DNA from: Lentisphaerota bacterium
Lineage (GTDB): Bacteria; Verrucomicrobiota; Lentisphaeria; Oligosphaerales; JABHEG01
Reading direction: 5' to 3'
Assembly (NCBI GenBank): GCA_018676675.1
Contig: JABHEG010000050.1
Location: 62,001-126,000, forward strand
DNA length: 64,000 bases
Shown here: positions 8,348 to 16,984 of the stretch, in pieces
Numbering within the stretch: position 1 is the first letter of the stretch
Layout: the number at the start of each line of letters is the position of its first letter
Position numbers and translations under genes: made by a program
The notes under the pieces: generated by a model
What the model was told of the DNA's origin: nothing
The model's input: the letters and a program-made list of their open reading frames with translations, nothing else
Databases searched by the model: none

Positions 8348-9508
8348 CTACAGAACCGCCTTCGCAGCACGGTTGAGACGCCGGATCAGCTTGCTGACAT
8401 CAGGGCGTTTCAGGTCAGGATTGAGCCCAATCATCACCGTCCGGTTGAGAATGTCCAGCGACTTGGCACACATGTCCTTGCGGTAGTCCATGCGGCAATC
8501 CTGGTTTTCCTCAAACTTGAAGGCGTTCATGCGGTCGCTCGGGCCACCGGCATGCTCGAATATCGGGTCCCATTCCGTGTAGACGTGGCGCCCGGTCCGG
8601 CCCGCAATTCCTGTCCCTGCCAGCCCGGAGAACTTCACAGCCTGCTCTTCCGATGGCAGGACATACATCACATGACTGCCGCACTCATAGTCAAGGCTGT
8701 GTGCGGTCACCGGGGTCAAACCACTGTCAACCGTCTCTCTGAGGACACGTTGTTTCTTCTTCCGCAATGATCGCATGGTCGGCTCAAGGCGGTCGAGCTG
8801 GACATTCATGACCGCGCCCTCAAGCTCAGAGGCACGGGCTCCATTGCTTGTGAACAGGCTGGGAGCGTCTTCACGCCCGGTCCAGTAGAATCTGCAACAG
8901 TCGATCATGCAGCGAACCCGCAGGAAGTCATCCGGATCACGGGCAACAGCTGCCCCACCCTCACCACATGACATGTTCTTGAAGTAGTTGAAGCTGAAGC
9001 CACCCGTTTTGCCGAACGTCCCGAGCTTCCTGCCCTTGTACCCCCCACCGACAGCCTGACAGGCATCTTCTACAACCACAAGTCCATGCTTCTCGGCGAC
9101 GGCCATGATGGCATCCATATCGCAGCACATCCCCCACATATGCACCGGCATGACAGCCTTGGTCTTGGGACCGGCCATCTCGTCAATCGCCTCAGGTGAA
9201 ATCAGGATGGACTCGTCGATATCGACAATAACCGGAATCGCCCCTGCAGCGACAACGGCAATAGCTGTGGCGATGTACGTGCACGCCGGCACGAGGACTT
9301 CGTCGCCCGGGCCGACCCCTGCCCCGACGAGAGCAGCGGTCAACGCCGTGGTCCCGCTGGAGCACATGATGCAGTCATCGATTCCCAGGTATTTTGAGTA
9401 ACGCCGCTCGAACCTCTCACAGAGTCCGCCTTCCCGGTAGCGGAACATCTGCCGGCTCTCGATCAACCGGGCAACGGCATCGATTTCTTTTTGGCCGATT
9501 CGGTACAT
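8348..9508 (-). CDS. DegT/DnrJ/EryC1/StrS-family PLP aminotransferase
   Basis: A 386-residue fold-type I PLP enzyme of the sugar-aminotransferase family. The predicted PLP lysine is K177 in SFNYFKNMSCGEGG; the aspartate that contacts the pyridine nitrogen is in VVEDACQAVGG (D148), and SSGTTAL (51-57) binds the phosphate. These enzymes transaminate nucleotide-linked or free ketosugars and related substrates (e.g. AHBA, scyllo-inosose); the substrate here cannot be read. The gene stands alone, not in a nucleotide-sugar operon; the sulfatase gene lies upstream on the same strand with a 158-base gap. Confidence 0.9.
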   Translation of the reverse strand: MYRIGQKEIDAVARLIESRQMFRYREGGLCERFERRYSKYLGIDDCIMCSSGTTALTAALVGAGVGPGDEVLVPACTYIATAIAVVAAGAIPVIVDIDESILISPEAIDEMAGPKTKAVMPVHMWGMCCDMDAIMAVAEKHGLVVVEDACQAVGGGYKGRKLGTFGKTGGFSFNYFKNMSCGEGGAAVARDPDDFLRVRCMIDCCRFYWTGREDAPSLFTSNGARASELEGAVMNVQLDRLEPTMRSLRKKKQRVLRETVDSGLTPVTAHSLDYECGSHVMYVLPSEEQAVKFSGLAGTGIAGRTGRHVYTEWDPIFEHAGGPSDRMNAFKFEENQDCRMDYRKDMCAKSLDILNRTVMIGLNPDLKRPDVSKLIRRLNRAAKAVL

Positions 9509-9666
9509 GGACTAGCCCTTTCACCTGGTTCCTTGTCGTCACTCTTCGTGCCCACTCCCCCACGCCAGTCGGCTTCTGTGGGCTTGGGTTTCTGCACAGA
9601 TCCGAGTATAGGCGCCACTCAGGCATTTCACAAGGCCGCGCGGCAAGAGTCGATACCACTTACAGA

Positions 9667-11127
9667 TCACACTGCTCGGAACCGGTTCGTGGCGGGATCA
9701 AACCACTCGAACAGCCGTTCCCGGTGCTCCCGTGCGGTCGAACTGTCCCCGTCAGCAGCCCAGATATTCCTGAATTCACCCGGATCTTCACCCAGATCGT
9801 ACAGCTCGTGAGTCGAGCCCTCGTTGTAGACGTACTTGTACTGCGCCGTCCGAACCATGTACTGGCACGGGCGGCCACGTAGGTTGTACTCGCTGAATGC
9901 AGCGTCCGGCCCGGTTGCCATCGGCTGTCTTACGCAGCCGGAAAAGCTCACACCATCCAGTGCATCAGCTGCTCCCGGAAACGCGACCCGAGGCGGCGGC
10001 CCGGGTTCGGGCAGGCCGGCAAGGTCTACCAACGTCGGGTAGAGACCAATCTGCTCGATCAGTGCCTCACTGACGCTTGCCGCTGGCAACGATGGTGAAT
10101 GAGCGACAATCAACGGAACGCGAACGGACGGCTCGAATAGACAGAATTTCTGCAGCAACCCATGGTCTCCACCCATCTCGCCGTGGTCAGAGGTGTAGAC
10201 GACGATCGTGTCCTCCCAGAGCCCCAACTCATCCAGAGCGTCCAGGACGACGCCCACACACGTATCCGCAAAAGCCAAATTCCCCAGGTAGCCTGCCACA
10301 TGCGCTCTGCGCCGCCACTCATCGGCCTGGCTCATCGACACCATGCGTCTCTGGAGGTGCTCAGGATAGCCGGAAACGTCCCCCGCCTCGGGGAGCTCTG
10401 TGTCCGCAATAGGGTAACGTTCCGCATACTCCCGGGGAGCGTAAAACGGAGTATGCGGCTTCATAAAGCTGGCATAGAGAAGGAACGGGGCTTCACGCCG
10501 ATGGCTGCGGATGAACTTCACGGTTTCGCGCGCAATGAACATGTCAAGGTGGTCGTCGGCCTCCAGCTGTGACGCCATGTTCGTGAATGGGTAGCGTTGC
10601 ACGTTCCCCACCCAGGGACTGGGACCGTCCCAGAGCCCCCCGACATCCGGCATACCCGCGCCATCGTCGTCAACCGTCTCGAAAAAGCGAGGCCCCATCG
10701 GGTGGTTCGCGATTTCATCGGCAAAATGGCGAACCTTGGGGCCAAGGTACATGAGCCAATCGTTGATGGACAGATAGTAGTCGAAGCCATGTTTCATGGC
10801 ATCATTGAAGTGCATCTTGCCGATCAGCCCCGTCAAGTAGCCATTGTCACCGAAGTGATGGGCAATCGTGCGGTAACGCCAGTCGAGTCGGTCGGTGTTG
10901 TTGATTGCCCCGGTGGAATGCGCGTACAGCCCGGTAAGCATGGCCATGCGACTCGCCACGCAAACGGGATAGGGGCAGTAGGCATTGGTGAACCGCACGC
11001 CCTGCCCCGCAATGCGGTCGATATTGGGCGTGGGGACGAGTTCGCGCCCCGCGCACGTCATCAGATCGTGCCGGTGTTGGTCGGTCATGATAACGAGGAC
11101 ATTCGGATGCTTCGCCTGCTCTGGCAT
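9667..11127 (-). CDS. Type I (formylglycine) sulfatase
   Basis: A 486-residue sulfatase of the alkaline phosphatase superfamily. The metal-binding aspartate and DQHRHD segment lie at residues 16-21, and the modification site is C56-V-A-S-R60 followed by MAMLTG. The formylglycine cysteine is present; the third motif position is alanine instead of proline, which is accepted by the radical SAM maturase anSME family. TSDHGEMGGDHG provides further metal ligands. No signal peptide is visible at the N-terminus, so a cytoplasmic location is possible. Substrates are probably sulfated sugars, but the sequence does not say which. No maturase is encoded in the window. Confidence 0.95.
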   Translation of the reverse strand: MPEQAKHPNVLVIMTDQHRHDLMTCAGRELVPTPNIDRIAGQGVRFTNAYCPYPVCVASRMAMLTGLYAHSTGAINNTDRLDWRYRTIAHHFGDNGYLTGLIGKMHFNDAMKHGFDYYLSINDWLMYLGPKVRHFADEIANHPMGPRFFETVDDDGAGMPDVGGLWDGPSPWVGNVQRYPFTNMASQLEADDHLDMFIARETVKFIRSHRREAPFLLYASFMKPHTPFYAPREYAERYPIADTELPEAGDVSGYPEHLQRRMVSMSQADEWRRRAHVAGYLGNLAFADTCVGVVLDALDELGLWEDTIVVYTSDHGEMGGDHGLLQKFCLFEPSVRVPLIVAHSPSLPAASVSEALIEQIGLYPTLVDLAGLPEPGPPPRVAFPGAADALDGVSFSGCVRQPMATGPDAAFSEYNLRGRPCQYMVRTAQYKYVYNEGSTHELYDLGEDPGEFRNIWAADGDSSTAREHRERLFEWFDPATNRFRAV

Positions 11128-11162
11128 GAATTCGTCTCCGCTCGGATTGCTAGCGCCACCGT

Positions 11163-11371
11163 CTCGTCTGTAACTTCACGCGTTTTGAGCACCGGTCAGT
11201 CGCCGTCCAGAGGCCGCCTCCCACACTGAATCGGGCGCCCCCCAAGGTGGGAGGCGGCCTCCGGACGGCGACCTGCCTGGGCACCAACAGAGGACAGTTA
11301 CGCCCTCTGATATGTCTGCCGGGCTGCCGGCAGAGGTCCTGCTCGTCTGTGACCCCACGCGTTTTGAGCAC
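11163..11371. repeat. Degenerate direct repeats upstream of the sulfatase gene
   Basis: The 30-mers at 11163-11192 and 11342-11371 (core cacgcgttttgagcac) match at 27 of 30 bases. A second motif, tctgatatgtctgccgg, occurs at about 11306-11322 and again, slightly changed, at 11465-11481. Together they suggest a decayed element of period about 160-180 bp in this 614-base gap. Open frames crossing the repeats in both directions have no family resemblance and are taken as non-coding. Confidence 0.75.
11199..11272. repeat. Long inverted repeat (26-bp arms)
   Basis: Arms 11199-11224 and 11247-11272 are inverted copies with a single mismatch around a 22-base loop. The right arm contains gtgggaggcgg followed by cggcgacct, a string shared with the palindromic element near 25.37 kb. 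There is no T-tract, so it is more likely a dispersed palindromic repeat than a terminator. Confidence 0.85.
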
Positions 11372-11741
11372 GAAATACACCGTTGGGGGTGCCGCATCTC
11401 CGCATGCGGCCAGGCCGGCAACGGAGAACCGGGGCTCCATGCATCCGGAGGCAAGTTCCGCCCTTCTGACATGTCTGCCGGACCTTCAACGGAGGCCGAA
11501 CTCGTGCCTAACTGCAGCACGACTTGCGGTCTGGGGTGACCGTCAGAACCGCGTGATGTCGCCACCGAAAACCGCTCCCGAAAGTCGCGGCTCTGTTCAG
11601 GCAAACGCCACCGGGGACATGGATGCGCCACGACGGAACTCTAACCACCATTTGGGCAGATGCGACCAGCGCAGCGCCGTGCACATGAGAGGGAGGAGGC
11701 TATCTTTCGCAGAGCGCAATCACCGCCCATGAGGAGGCATC

Positions 11742-13028
11742 ATGTACTTGCAGGCTCTAGACGTCCTTCAGCAACTCCACGAGAATGGCCACGGTGGCAC
11801 GGTCCCGACCGGATGGGAAGAATCCCAGCGACTGCTTCCGAGTGTAGCACGAACGTTCCTCAGCCCTGCCCGATTTCTGGAGAGCCGCGTGTGGAGCGGA
11901 CTGCCGGAAGACACTGACGCAGTTCTCCTCAAAACGGCAGAACGCATTGTGGCCTCCCCGGCTCTCCTCGCCCTGGCTTGGCACGGTTTCTGGACGGCCT
12001 TCGAAAGTCCGGAGCCTGTCTCCCTCGCCTCTTGGCCGCGTCTTGAGCACATGCTCGGACGAGATGCCGGGGTGTTCTACCTGCTGATCGGTCTCGAGAT
12101 GATCCCCCGCATGCGGACCAATCAGGAGAGCGTGGGGTTCCCTGAACGCGTCGCGCGCGAAACAGCACTCCAAATCCAGTGCTACTGCGAAACGTATCAA
12201 CGAGCCAACGCTGGGAAACCGGGACTACACCCGCGACAGCTCGGGTGGCTGCGTCACTACACCCGGGAGCCCTATGTTCGGGTCGGACGCCTCGAGTACT
12301 GGCTGCGGCCAAACCCAAACACGCCGGTCATGTTCTGCCACCGCGACACGGGGCATACCATCGCTCTGGCCGAAGCGAACACTCGGTTCACCCCTGCCGG
12401 TTATATTGATGTCCGAAGCGACCGGGATGACAGCGATCAAGACTGGACGGCGACCTTTGAGACCACCGAGGACAGCGTGATCGGCTTCCCAATCTCCCCA
12501 TCGGGGATGGCCCTGCAGCAACGCATCACCCTCCCAAAGAGCGAGTGGGAAAACGTCCTCAAGAAAGGCGATCCTGTCCTGCAGATGCATATCCCCGCGG
12601 GAGGGAAGATGACACCGGAGGCCACGAAAGACTCGGTGCAGCGCGCGTTCCAGCTTTTCGACGAGACGTTCCCCGACCAGCCTCCGTCGGCAATCGTCTG
12701 CGGATCCTGGATCTTCGGCAACCAGCTTCAGGAGATCTTTGCTTCCTCCGCCAATCTCGTTCGGTTCCAGCGTGAACTCTACCTCCACCCTGTCGGATCA
12801 ACGCCCCAAAGCGGCCTCTGGTTCATCTTCCTGGAAGACAGCGTCAACCCCATGACGTCTCCAAGGGACACCAGCCTGCGCAGGGGCGTCCTTGACCACA
12901 TCGCAGCTGGCGGAGAATGGCGCGTGGGAGGCATGATCTTCCTCGCCCGGCATGCCGGCATGTTCGGGACGCAACTCTATCGGACCAACTGGCCGCCGCC
13001 CCAGTTTCCCCAGCTGGCCAACCTGTGA
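11742..13028 (+). CDS. NAT_N / GNAT_C domain acyltransferase-like protein
   Basis: A 428-residue cytoplasmic protein. The C-terminal half carries segments I recognise from the GNAT-like C-terminal domain (GNAT_C, formerly DUF5596): LQMHIPAGGKMTPEATKDS, then CGSWIFGNQLQEIF and SNLVRFQREL. The N-terminal half (residues about 1-160, helical) fits the matching N-acyltransferase N-terminal domain. Such proteins are annotated as acyltransferases, but I know of no established substrate. The ATG is preceded by ATGAGGAGGCATC, a strong ribosome-binding site (GAGGAGG). A Gfo/Idh/MocA oxidoreductase gene follows 37 bases downstream, so the two probably act on the same sugar-like compound. Confidence 0.75.
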   Translation: MYLQALDVLQQLHENGHGGTVPTGWEESQRLLPSVARTFLSPARFLESRVWSGLPEDTDAVLLKTAERIVASPALLALAWHGFWTAFESPEPVSLASWPRLEHMLGRDAGVFYLLIGLEMIPRMRTNQESVGFPERVARETALQIQCYCETYQRANAGKPGLHPRQLGWLRHYTREPYVRVGRLEYWLRPNPNTPVMFCHRDTGHTIALAEANTRFTPAGYIDVRSDRDDSDQDWTATFETTEDSVIGFPISPSGMALQQRITLPKSEWENVLKKGDPVLQMHIPAGGKMTPEATKDSVQRAFQLFDETFPDQPPSAIVCGSWIFGNQLQEIFASSANLVRFQRELYLHPVGSTPQSGLWFIFLEDSVNPMTSPRDTSLRRGVLDHIAAGGEWRVGGMIFLARHAGMFGTQLYRTNWPPPQFPQLANL

Positions 13029-13065
13029 AGTCTTCCCCACGAGCCCTCTAGGAGAGCCCCCCCCA

Positions 13066-14082
13066 ATGACGATTCGAACGGCAATTCTTGGCTATGGACG
13101 CAGTGGGAGCACCATGCACGCGGGCGCAATCGAGGCCAATGCACCTTTCGACATGGTCGCCGTGTGCGATATCGATCCTGAGCGTCAGCGCCAAGCCCGG
13201 GAGCGATTCGGCTGCGCGGTCTACAGCGACTACCGTCAGATGCTCGAGCGAGAGGACCTCGATCTCGTCAGTGTCATCACTCGGAGTGATCAGCACTGCG
13301 AAATGGCCTGTGACTGCCTTCGAGCTGGGAAGAACGTGCTGGTCACCAAGCCCTGGGCCGTGGATGCCGCAGAGGGCCAGCGCATGATTGACGCCGCTCA
13401 GGCTTCAGGAACGCGCCTCTTCCCCTGGCTTCCGGCCCGGTGGGGCTCTGTGTTCCTTCGGCTGAAGGAAATCGTGGATGCGGGGACTGTCGGGGAGGTG
13501 TTCCTCATCCGCCGGGCGGTATTCAGCTTCGCCACACGCTGTGACTGGCAGACGGAACGACGCCACGGCGGCGGGTACTTGCTGAACTGGGGGCCTCACA
13601 TCGTGGATCCCCCCGTGCTCCTCGCAGGGTCACCGGTGGTGAGCGCCTTTGCTCACGTGCGCCAAGTCATCAATCCCGGGGATGGGGAGGATGTGTTCCT
13701 GGCGCTCCTCACACTGGCAGACGGAACGATCGTCCAGGCGGAGTACAACATCGCTGTCGAGCCCCTGCCAGAGTGGTTCATCCAGGGGAACCGCGGCACA
13801 ATCATCGCCACCGGGAAGAACATCCGCATCTGCCGGAACACCCCGGTACAACCTGACGACCCAACCCGCTACGGGGACATGACCTCCAAGGACGCAGAGA
13901 CGATCGAGGAGAGGATTGATGGTGCCATCTATGGCGACCAGAACGTGGTCTACGCGGAAGTGGCCGCTGCTCTTGAACAGGGAACGCCCTTCGCCGTGTG
14001 TCCCGAAGATGCCCTGCAACTCTCACGGACATTCGATGCCATCCGGACGTCAGGCGAAACCGGTGACGTGGTCAGGCTCTGA
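13066..14082 (+). CDS. Gfo/Idh/MocA-family oxidoreductase
   Basis: A 338-residue NAD(P)-dependent oxidoreductase. The Rossmann motif is ILGYGRSGSTMHA, followed by VAVCDIDPERQ at the end of beta-2; the catalytic lysine is in VLVTKPWA, where the usual E of EKP is T. The C-terminal alpha/beta domain contains GGGYLLNWGPHIVD, the substrate-site region with the conserved histidine. The start at 13066 was chosen because the protein then begins exactly at the Rossmann strand and AGGAG lies about ten bases upstream; a longer in-frame extension overlaps the preceding gene. Substrates are usually sugars, inositols or their derivatives; the specificity is unknown. Confidence 0.92.
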   Translation: MTIRTAILGYGRSGSTMHAGAIEANAPFDMVAVCDIDPERQRQARERFGCAVYSDYRQMLEREDLDLVSVITRSDQHCEMACDCLRAGKNVLVTKPWAVDAAEGQRMIDAAQASGTRLFPWLPARWGSVFLRLKEIVDAGTVGEVFLIRRAVFSFATRCDWQTERRHGGGYLLNWGPHIVDPPVLLAGSPVVSAFAHVRQVINPGDGEDVFLALLTLADGTIVQAEYNIAVEPLPEWFIQGNRGTIIATGKNIRICRNTPVQPDDPTRYGDMTSKDAETIEERIDGAIYGDQNVVYAEVAAALEQGTPFAVCPEDALQLSRTFDAIRTSGETGDVVRL

Positions 14083-14347
14083 CAGAATCGATCCGGGGCA
14101 GCGCGATGCTACGCGGTCACGGCGTGCCTTCCCCTCGGAGAGTGAAGCCACGGAGAAGCGACGGGAGACGCCGGCGCTGACATGCCGATTCCGAGCGTGA
14201 GGCAGGAGGGAGGGGCGAACCAGGGGGAGGGGAAGAAAGGGACGGCGGCAAGTCCGAGCTCGTCTCAGGTGTCACTGGCGAGTAATAGCCAATAGCAGAC
14301 TGATGACCACCTGTAGGCCGTGGGAGTGTGCCTGATTCAGGGCTGCA

Positions 14348-14536
14348 TCACGCCGTTTCGCGAAGGATTCCGGGGATGTCTGCAGGGCGGGTTCCCTGAC
14401 GTTTGAGGGCCTCTCGGTACGAGACGTACTCAATGAGGTGCCCACGCTCACGAATGACCATCCCGAACAGAGCCGGGTCCTCGGTCAGACGCCACTTAGC
14501 CGTTTCGTTCGAAGGATTCGCCAGTCTCAGTTTCAT
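14348..14536 (-). CDS. Small protein of unknown function (62 aa)
   Basis: A longer open frame runs through here, but the real start is the ATG at 14536: AAGGAG lies eight bases upstream, which is the best ribosome-binding site in the vicinity. The 62-residue product begins MKLRLANPSNETAKW and is basic, with alternating short strands and a C-terminal helix. It has no membrane segment or cysteine pair. I do not recognise a family. It lies downstream of the pseudopilin operon on the same strand, but 384 bases away, and may have its own promoter. A 6-bp perfect inverted repeat (14587-14602) lies about 50 bases upstream. Confidence 0.6.
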   Translation of the reverse strand: MKLRLANPSNETAKWRLTEDPALFGMVIRERGHLIEYVSYREALKRQGTRPADIPGILRETA

Positions 14537-14920
14537 GGTCGCCGCTCCTTGTGTGAACGATGATTCTGAAACCTGTCTAGCATCAAGTGTGCCATAGCAC
14601 ACCGCAAGAAGGGAACGGCCCAGCAGGTTCTTGCGGAAGAGACCAACAGTGGAAAAAAGAACAGCTGGAAGGGGTAAGGGCCATGAAGGTCGAACGTTGG
14701 CTCCAGCCACACGGCCAAGCCTGCAGGAAAGGCGACTCCAAACCGTTGGGGGCCCTGAAGCGCCGCCCAACGTCGTCTTAGCGCCATTCGGACTTGCCCC
14801 TCTCCTGGACTGGTCAGGCCGACCGACAGGACGCAAGGCTGAGAATCGGTGCAGAACTGACACCGTTCCGACACACTTCACCGGCTCTCAACAGCCGCGG
14901 GTCGATCGCCGCTGGAACGG
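14537..14920. other. Intergenic gap with inverted repeats
   Basis: No convincing gene. Two small inverted repeats lie side by side: gtgtgc/gcacac at 14587-14602 (loop cata) and ccgcaagaa/ttcttgcgg at 14602-14636. They may be an operator of the small gene or the end of the pseudopilin transcript; no T-tract follows on the minus strand. The remaining bases show nothing recognisable. Confidence 0.4.
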
Positions 14921-15532
14921 TCAATCCCACGAGCAGATATCGTCTATGGGATAGCCTCCATCACGGGGGGCCGTTTCGCCGAAATCTTCCTCCTTGTCCG
15001 GACCAATGGACCAGATGGCGACACTCGAGTAGACGATCTCATGGGGGAACTTACGTGGCGAGGGCTCGCTGTCTCCCGACCCGCGCATCTTCACATCGCC
15101 ATTGTAGTCTGTGTCCAGTGCCACTCGGTAGTCGTTCCCCCAGGGATCCAGATAACGCCCAGGCCCCTGCTTCGTGTTCACTTCCAGGATGCGCATCCCT
15201 CTGGGATTGCCGGGGTCAGAGCCGCCATCAGGATCGATATTCTGGAGGTAGCAGATGAGTAGTTCATAGGTGCTGTCATTGAGTGAGGAACTGCTCGAAT
15301 AGCCAAGGAGAAGGTCGTCAGCGTTGTTCACAAACGGCAGGTACCCGTATGTCGTCTCGTACATCAAAATGGCCGATCTCAGGCTCTGGATCTCAGCCGT
15401 TGCCTTGGCGATCTTCGCCCGTTTGCGGACCTGGTTGACCGTCGGCAGAAGAATCCCCATCAAGATGGCAATGATGACGATCACCATCAGCAGTTCTACG
15501 AGAGTGAAGCCCGATTTCCGCATGCGTTTCAC
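14921..15532 (-). CDS. GspG-like pseudopilin (first of two)
   Basis: A 203-residue type II secretion/type IV pilin-like protein. The prepilin cleavage site is KSG|FTLVELLMVIVIIAILMG, with E5 present, followed by the amphipathic helix and a C-terminal domain with a GspG-like ending (DPWGNDYRV, then acidic residues and GGYPIDDI). GspG is the major pseudopilin and binds calcium in its C-terminal loop. A GTG start at 15532 is chosen because AAGGAG precedes it by eight bases; upstream codons in frame lack a site. It is the last gene of the minus-strand pseudopilin operon. Confidence 0.85.
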   Translation of the reverse strand: MKRMRKSGFTLVELLMVIVIIAILMGILLPTVNQVRKRAKIAKATAEIQSLRSAILMYETTYGYLPFVNNADDLLLGYSSSSSLNDSTYELLICYLQNIDPDGGSDPGNPRGMRILEVNTKQGPGRYLDPWGNDYRVALDTDYNGDVKMRGSGDSEPSPRKFPHEIVYSSVAIWSIGPDKEEDFGETAPRDGGYPIDDICSWD

Positions 15533-15641
15533 GTTGGCGTCTCCTTCAGATTGAGTCAGCATCAAGGCTGGGAGGCAGGGCTGTTAACATGCCGTCCAGG
15601 CGGGGGAATCCGCCCGGGTGGAGGCAAGCGCCGCCTACCCG

Positions 15642-16115
15642 TCAGTTGCGCTTCCAGTTCGAGATATCGTCGGAATTGTCTGCCGTCCGGGTCTGGGCAT
15701 CGGCGGTCGCCGCTCCACCGTCACCATGCTTCTTGTCCGGACCGCACGACCAGAGGTCATAGGACTCCGTGTTGATCGTCCCGGGGCATTGGTAGTAGAA
15801 TTTCTGCCGCCAGGCATCGCGGTAGGGAGAGGAGAACCCCTCCAGGTAACAGATGGTCTGGTCATTGACGAATTCGCTCCGAGTCCAATCCAGCGCAGCA
15901 GCGGTCGTCTGCATGGGGTAATGCCCCTGGTCGCTCAGGTACTGCTGAAGAGCGACCTCCATGCTCTGCATCAGCCCAACCGTCTTGGCCCTGGCCGCGC
16001 TGGTGCTGGCGAAACCGGATACGCCGATGATCAAGCCGGACAGCACGGCAATGATAGCCATCACCGCGAGTAGCTCAACCAACGTGAATTGCTGTTTCCT
16101 GTCGTCGCTTCTCAT
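15642..16115 (-). CDS. GspG-like pseudopilin (second)
   Basis: A 157-residue pseudopilin. The cleavage site is KQQ|FTLVELLAVMAIIAV, with glutamine in place of the usual glycine at -1, and E5 present. The C-terminal domain has DAWRQKFYYQCPG and LWSCGPDKKHGDGG, the pattern of GspG C-termini. ATG at 16115 follows AGGAG by about ten bases. Its ending resembles that of the neighbouring GspG-like protein, suggesting duplication and divergence. The unusual -1 residue may slow or prevent processing by the prepilin peptidase. Confidence 0.8.
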   Translation of the reverse strand: MRSDDRKQQFTLVELLAVMAIIAVLSGLIIGVSGFASTSAARAKTVGLMQSMEVALQQYLSDQGHYPMQTTAAALDWTRSEFVNDQTICYLEGFSSPYRDAWRQKFYYQCPGTINTESYDLWSCGPDKKHGDGGAATADAQTRTADNSDDISNWKRN

Positions 16116-16170
16116 TTTTCCTGCTCCTGTCACTATCGGCGCGGTCTTTCCCGTCAGGGATGAACTCAAC

Positions 16171-16851
16171 CTACTCACGCGAGACTCGGCCGGTAAACTG
16201 ATCAACGGCAAGGTCCATCTTATTCTCAGCATTCTTGATCGTGAGGTTACCACCGATCAGAACACCCTCTACAATCGTCACATAGCGTCGCGTCACCGCA
16301 GTGGTTCGGCCTGTCTTGCGAAAGACCACGGCCCGGACGGTGCGCCCACTTGCCGCGCCAAGTTCGTTTGCGGCGTCCGGCAACACCTTCGAGTACTGCC
16401 CGTCAGTGGGGGGATTGCTCATTCCCAGGTCAGAATCGGCCTCGGCGACAACAGCCCCCTTCGGGAGATACTCCCACTTCGTTTCAGGAAGCCAGGCGAC
16501 AAACTTCGCCGGGGAGTCTCCCGTGACTTCGCACATCCGCAACGCGATGTACGAAAAGTCACCAACAGTCATCTCTCCGTCACTCGGCATGAGGAGCGCA
16601 ACATTTTTCCGGGCGCTTATCGCAGACTGCCTGGCCAAACGCAACTTGCCGCCGACCATGCGTGCACCGGCGTCAACACCGATCCCGGTCGTCAGCCGGC
16701 TGACAGACGGTACGGCAATCCCCATCACGATCGCCAGGATAACCATGACAGCCATCAGCTCAATCAGTGTGAAACGCCCACAACGGCTCGTCGAGCCGCC
16801 TGGACAGTGGCGTCTTCCACAAGCGCTCAGTTGGCGAATCAGAGCCATCAC
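16171..16851 (-). CDS. GspH-like minor pseudopilin (first of two)
   Basis: A 226-residue protein with a long basic leader of 26 residues and the prepilin motif CGR|FTLIELMAVMVILAIVMG; arginine replaces glycine at -1. The helix is followed by VDAGARMVGGKLRLARQSAI, the GspH/FimT pattern (RxxxxxLxxARxxAI). The downstream region is a beta-rich domain ending in FTGRVSRE, as in GspH. It shares the phrases RMVGGKLRLARQ and FTGR with the second GspH-like protein at 21.8-22.6 kb (RMVGAQLRLARQ, FTGRIS), so the two are paralogues within one operon. Minor pseudopilins form the tip of the pseudopilus. Confidence 0.85.
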   Translation of the reverse strand: MMALIRQLSACGRRHCPGGSTSRCGRFTLIELMAVMVILAIVMGIAVPSVSRLTTGIGVDAGARMVGGKLRLARQSAISARKNVALLMPSDGEMTVGDFSYIALRMCEVTGDSPAKFVAWLPETKWEYLPKGAVVAEADSDLGMSNPPTDGQYSKVLPDAANELGAASGRTVRAVVFRKTGRTTAVTRRYVTIVEGVLIGGNLTIKNAENKMDLAVDQFTGRVSRE

Positions 16852-16984
16852 TCTGTCCTATCCCCTTCCATTACTCAACTCGGCACATTGTCGGTGATTC
16901 CCAAAATGAACGTGACCTCTCCCACAAATCACCGACCGGCACGTGACCGACACGACATCCTGCTCAGACGCCGGGAAGTCCGGC

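Noticed and set aside
10597..11229. 210-residue open frame on the plus strand
   Set aside because: Antisense to the sulfatase gene, with low-complexity composition.
11176..11732. Open frames in both directions across the repeat region
   Set aside because: They cross direct and inverted repeats, have no ribosome-binding site or family mark, and parts of the translations merely mirror the repeats.
14083..14347. Gap between the convergent oxidoreductase and small-protein genes, inspected for tRNA or terminator
   Set aside because: No clover-leaf or T-loop sequence and no strong hairpin with a T-run was seen.
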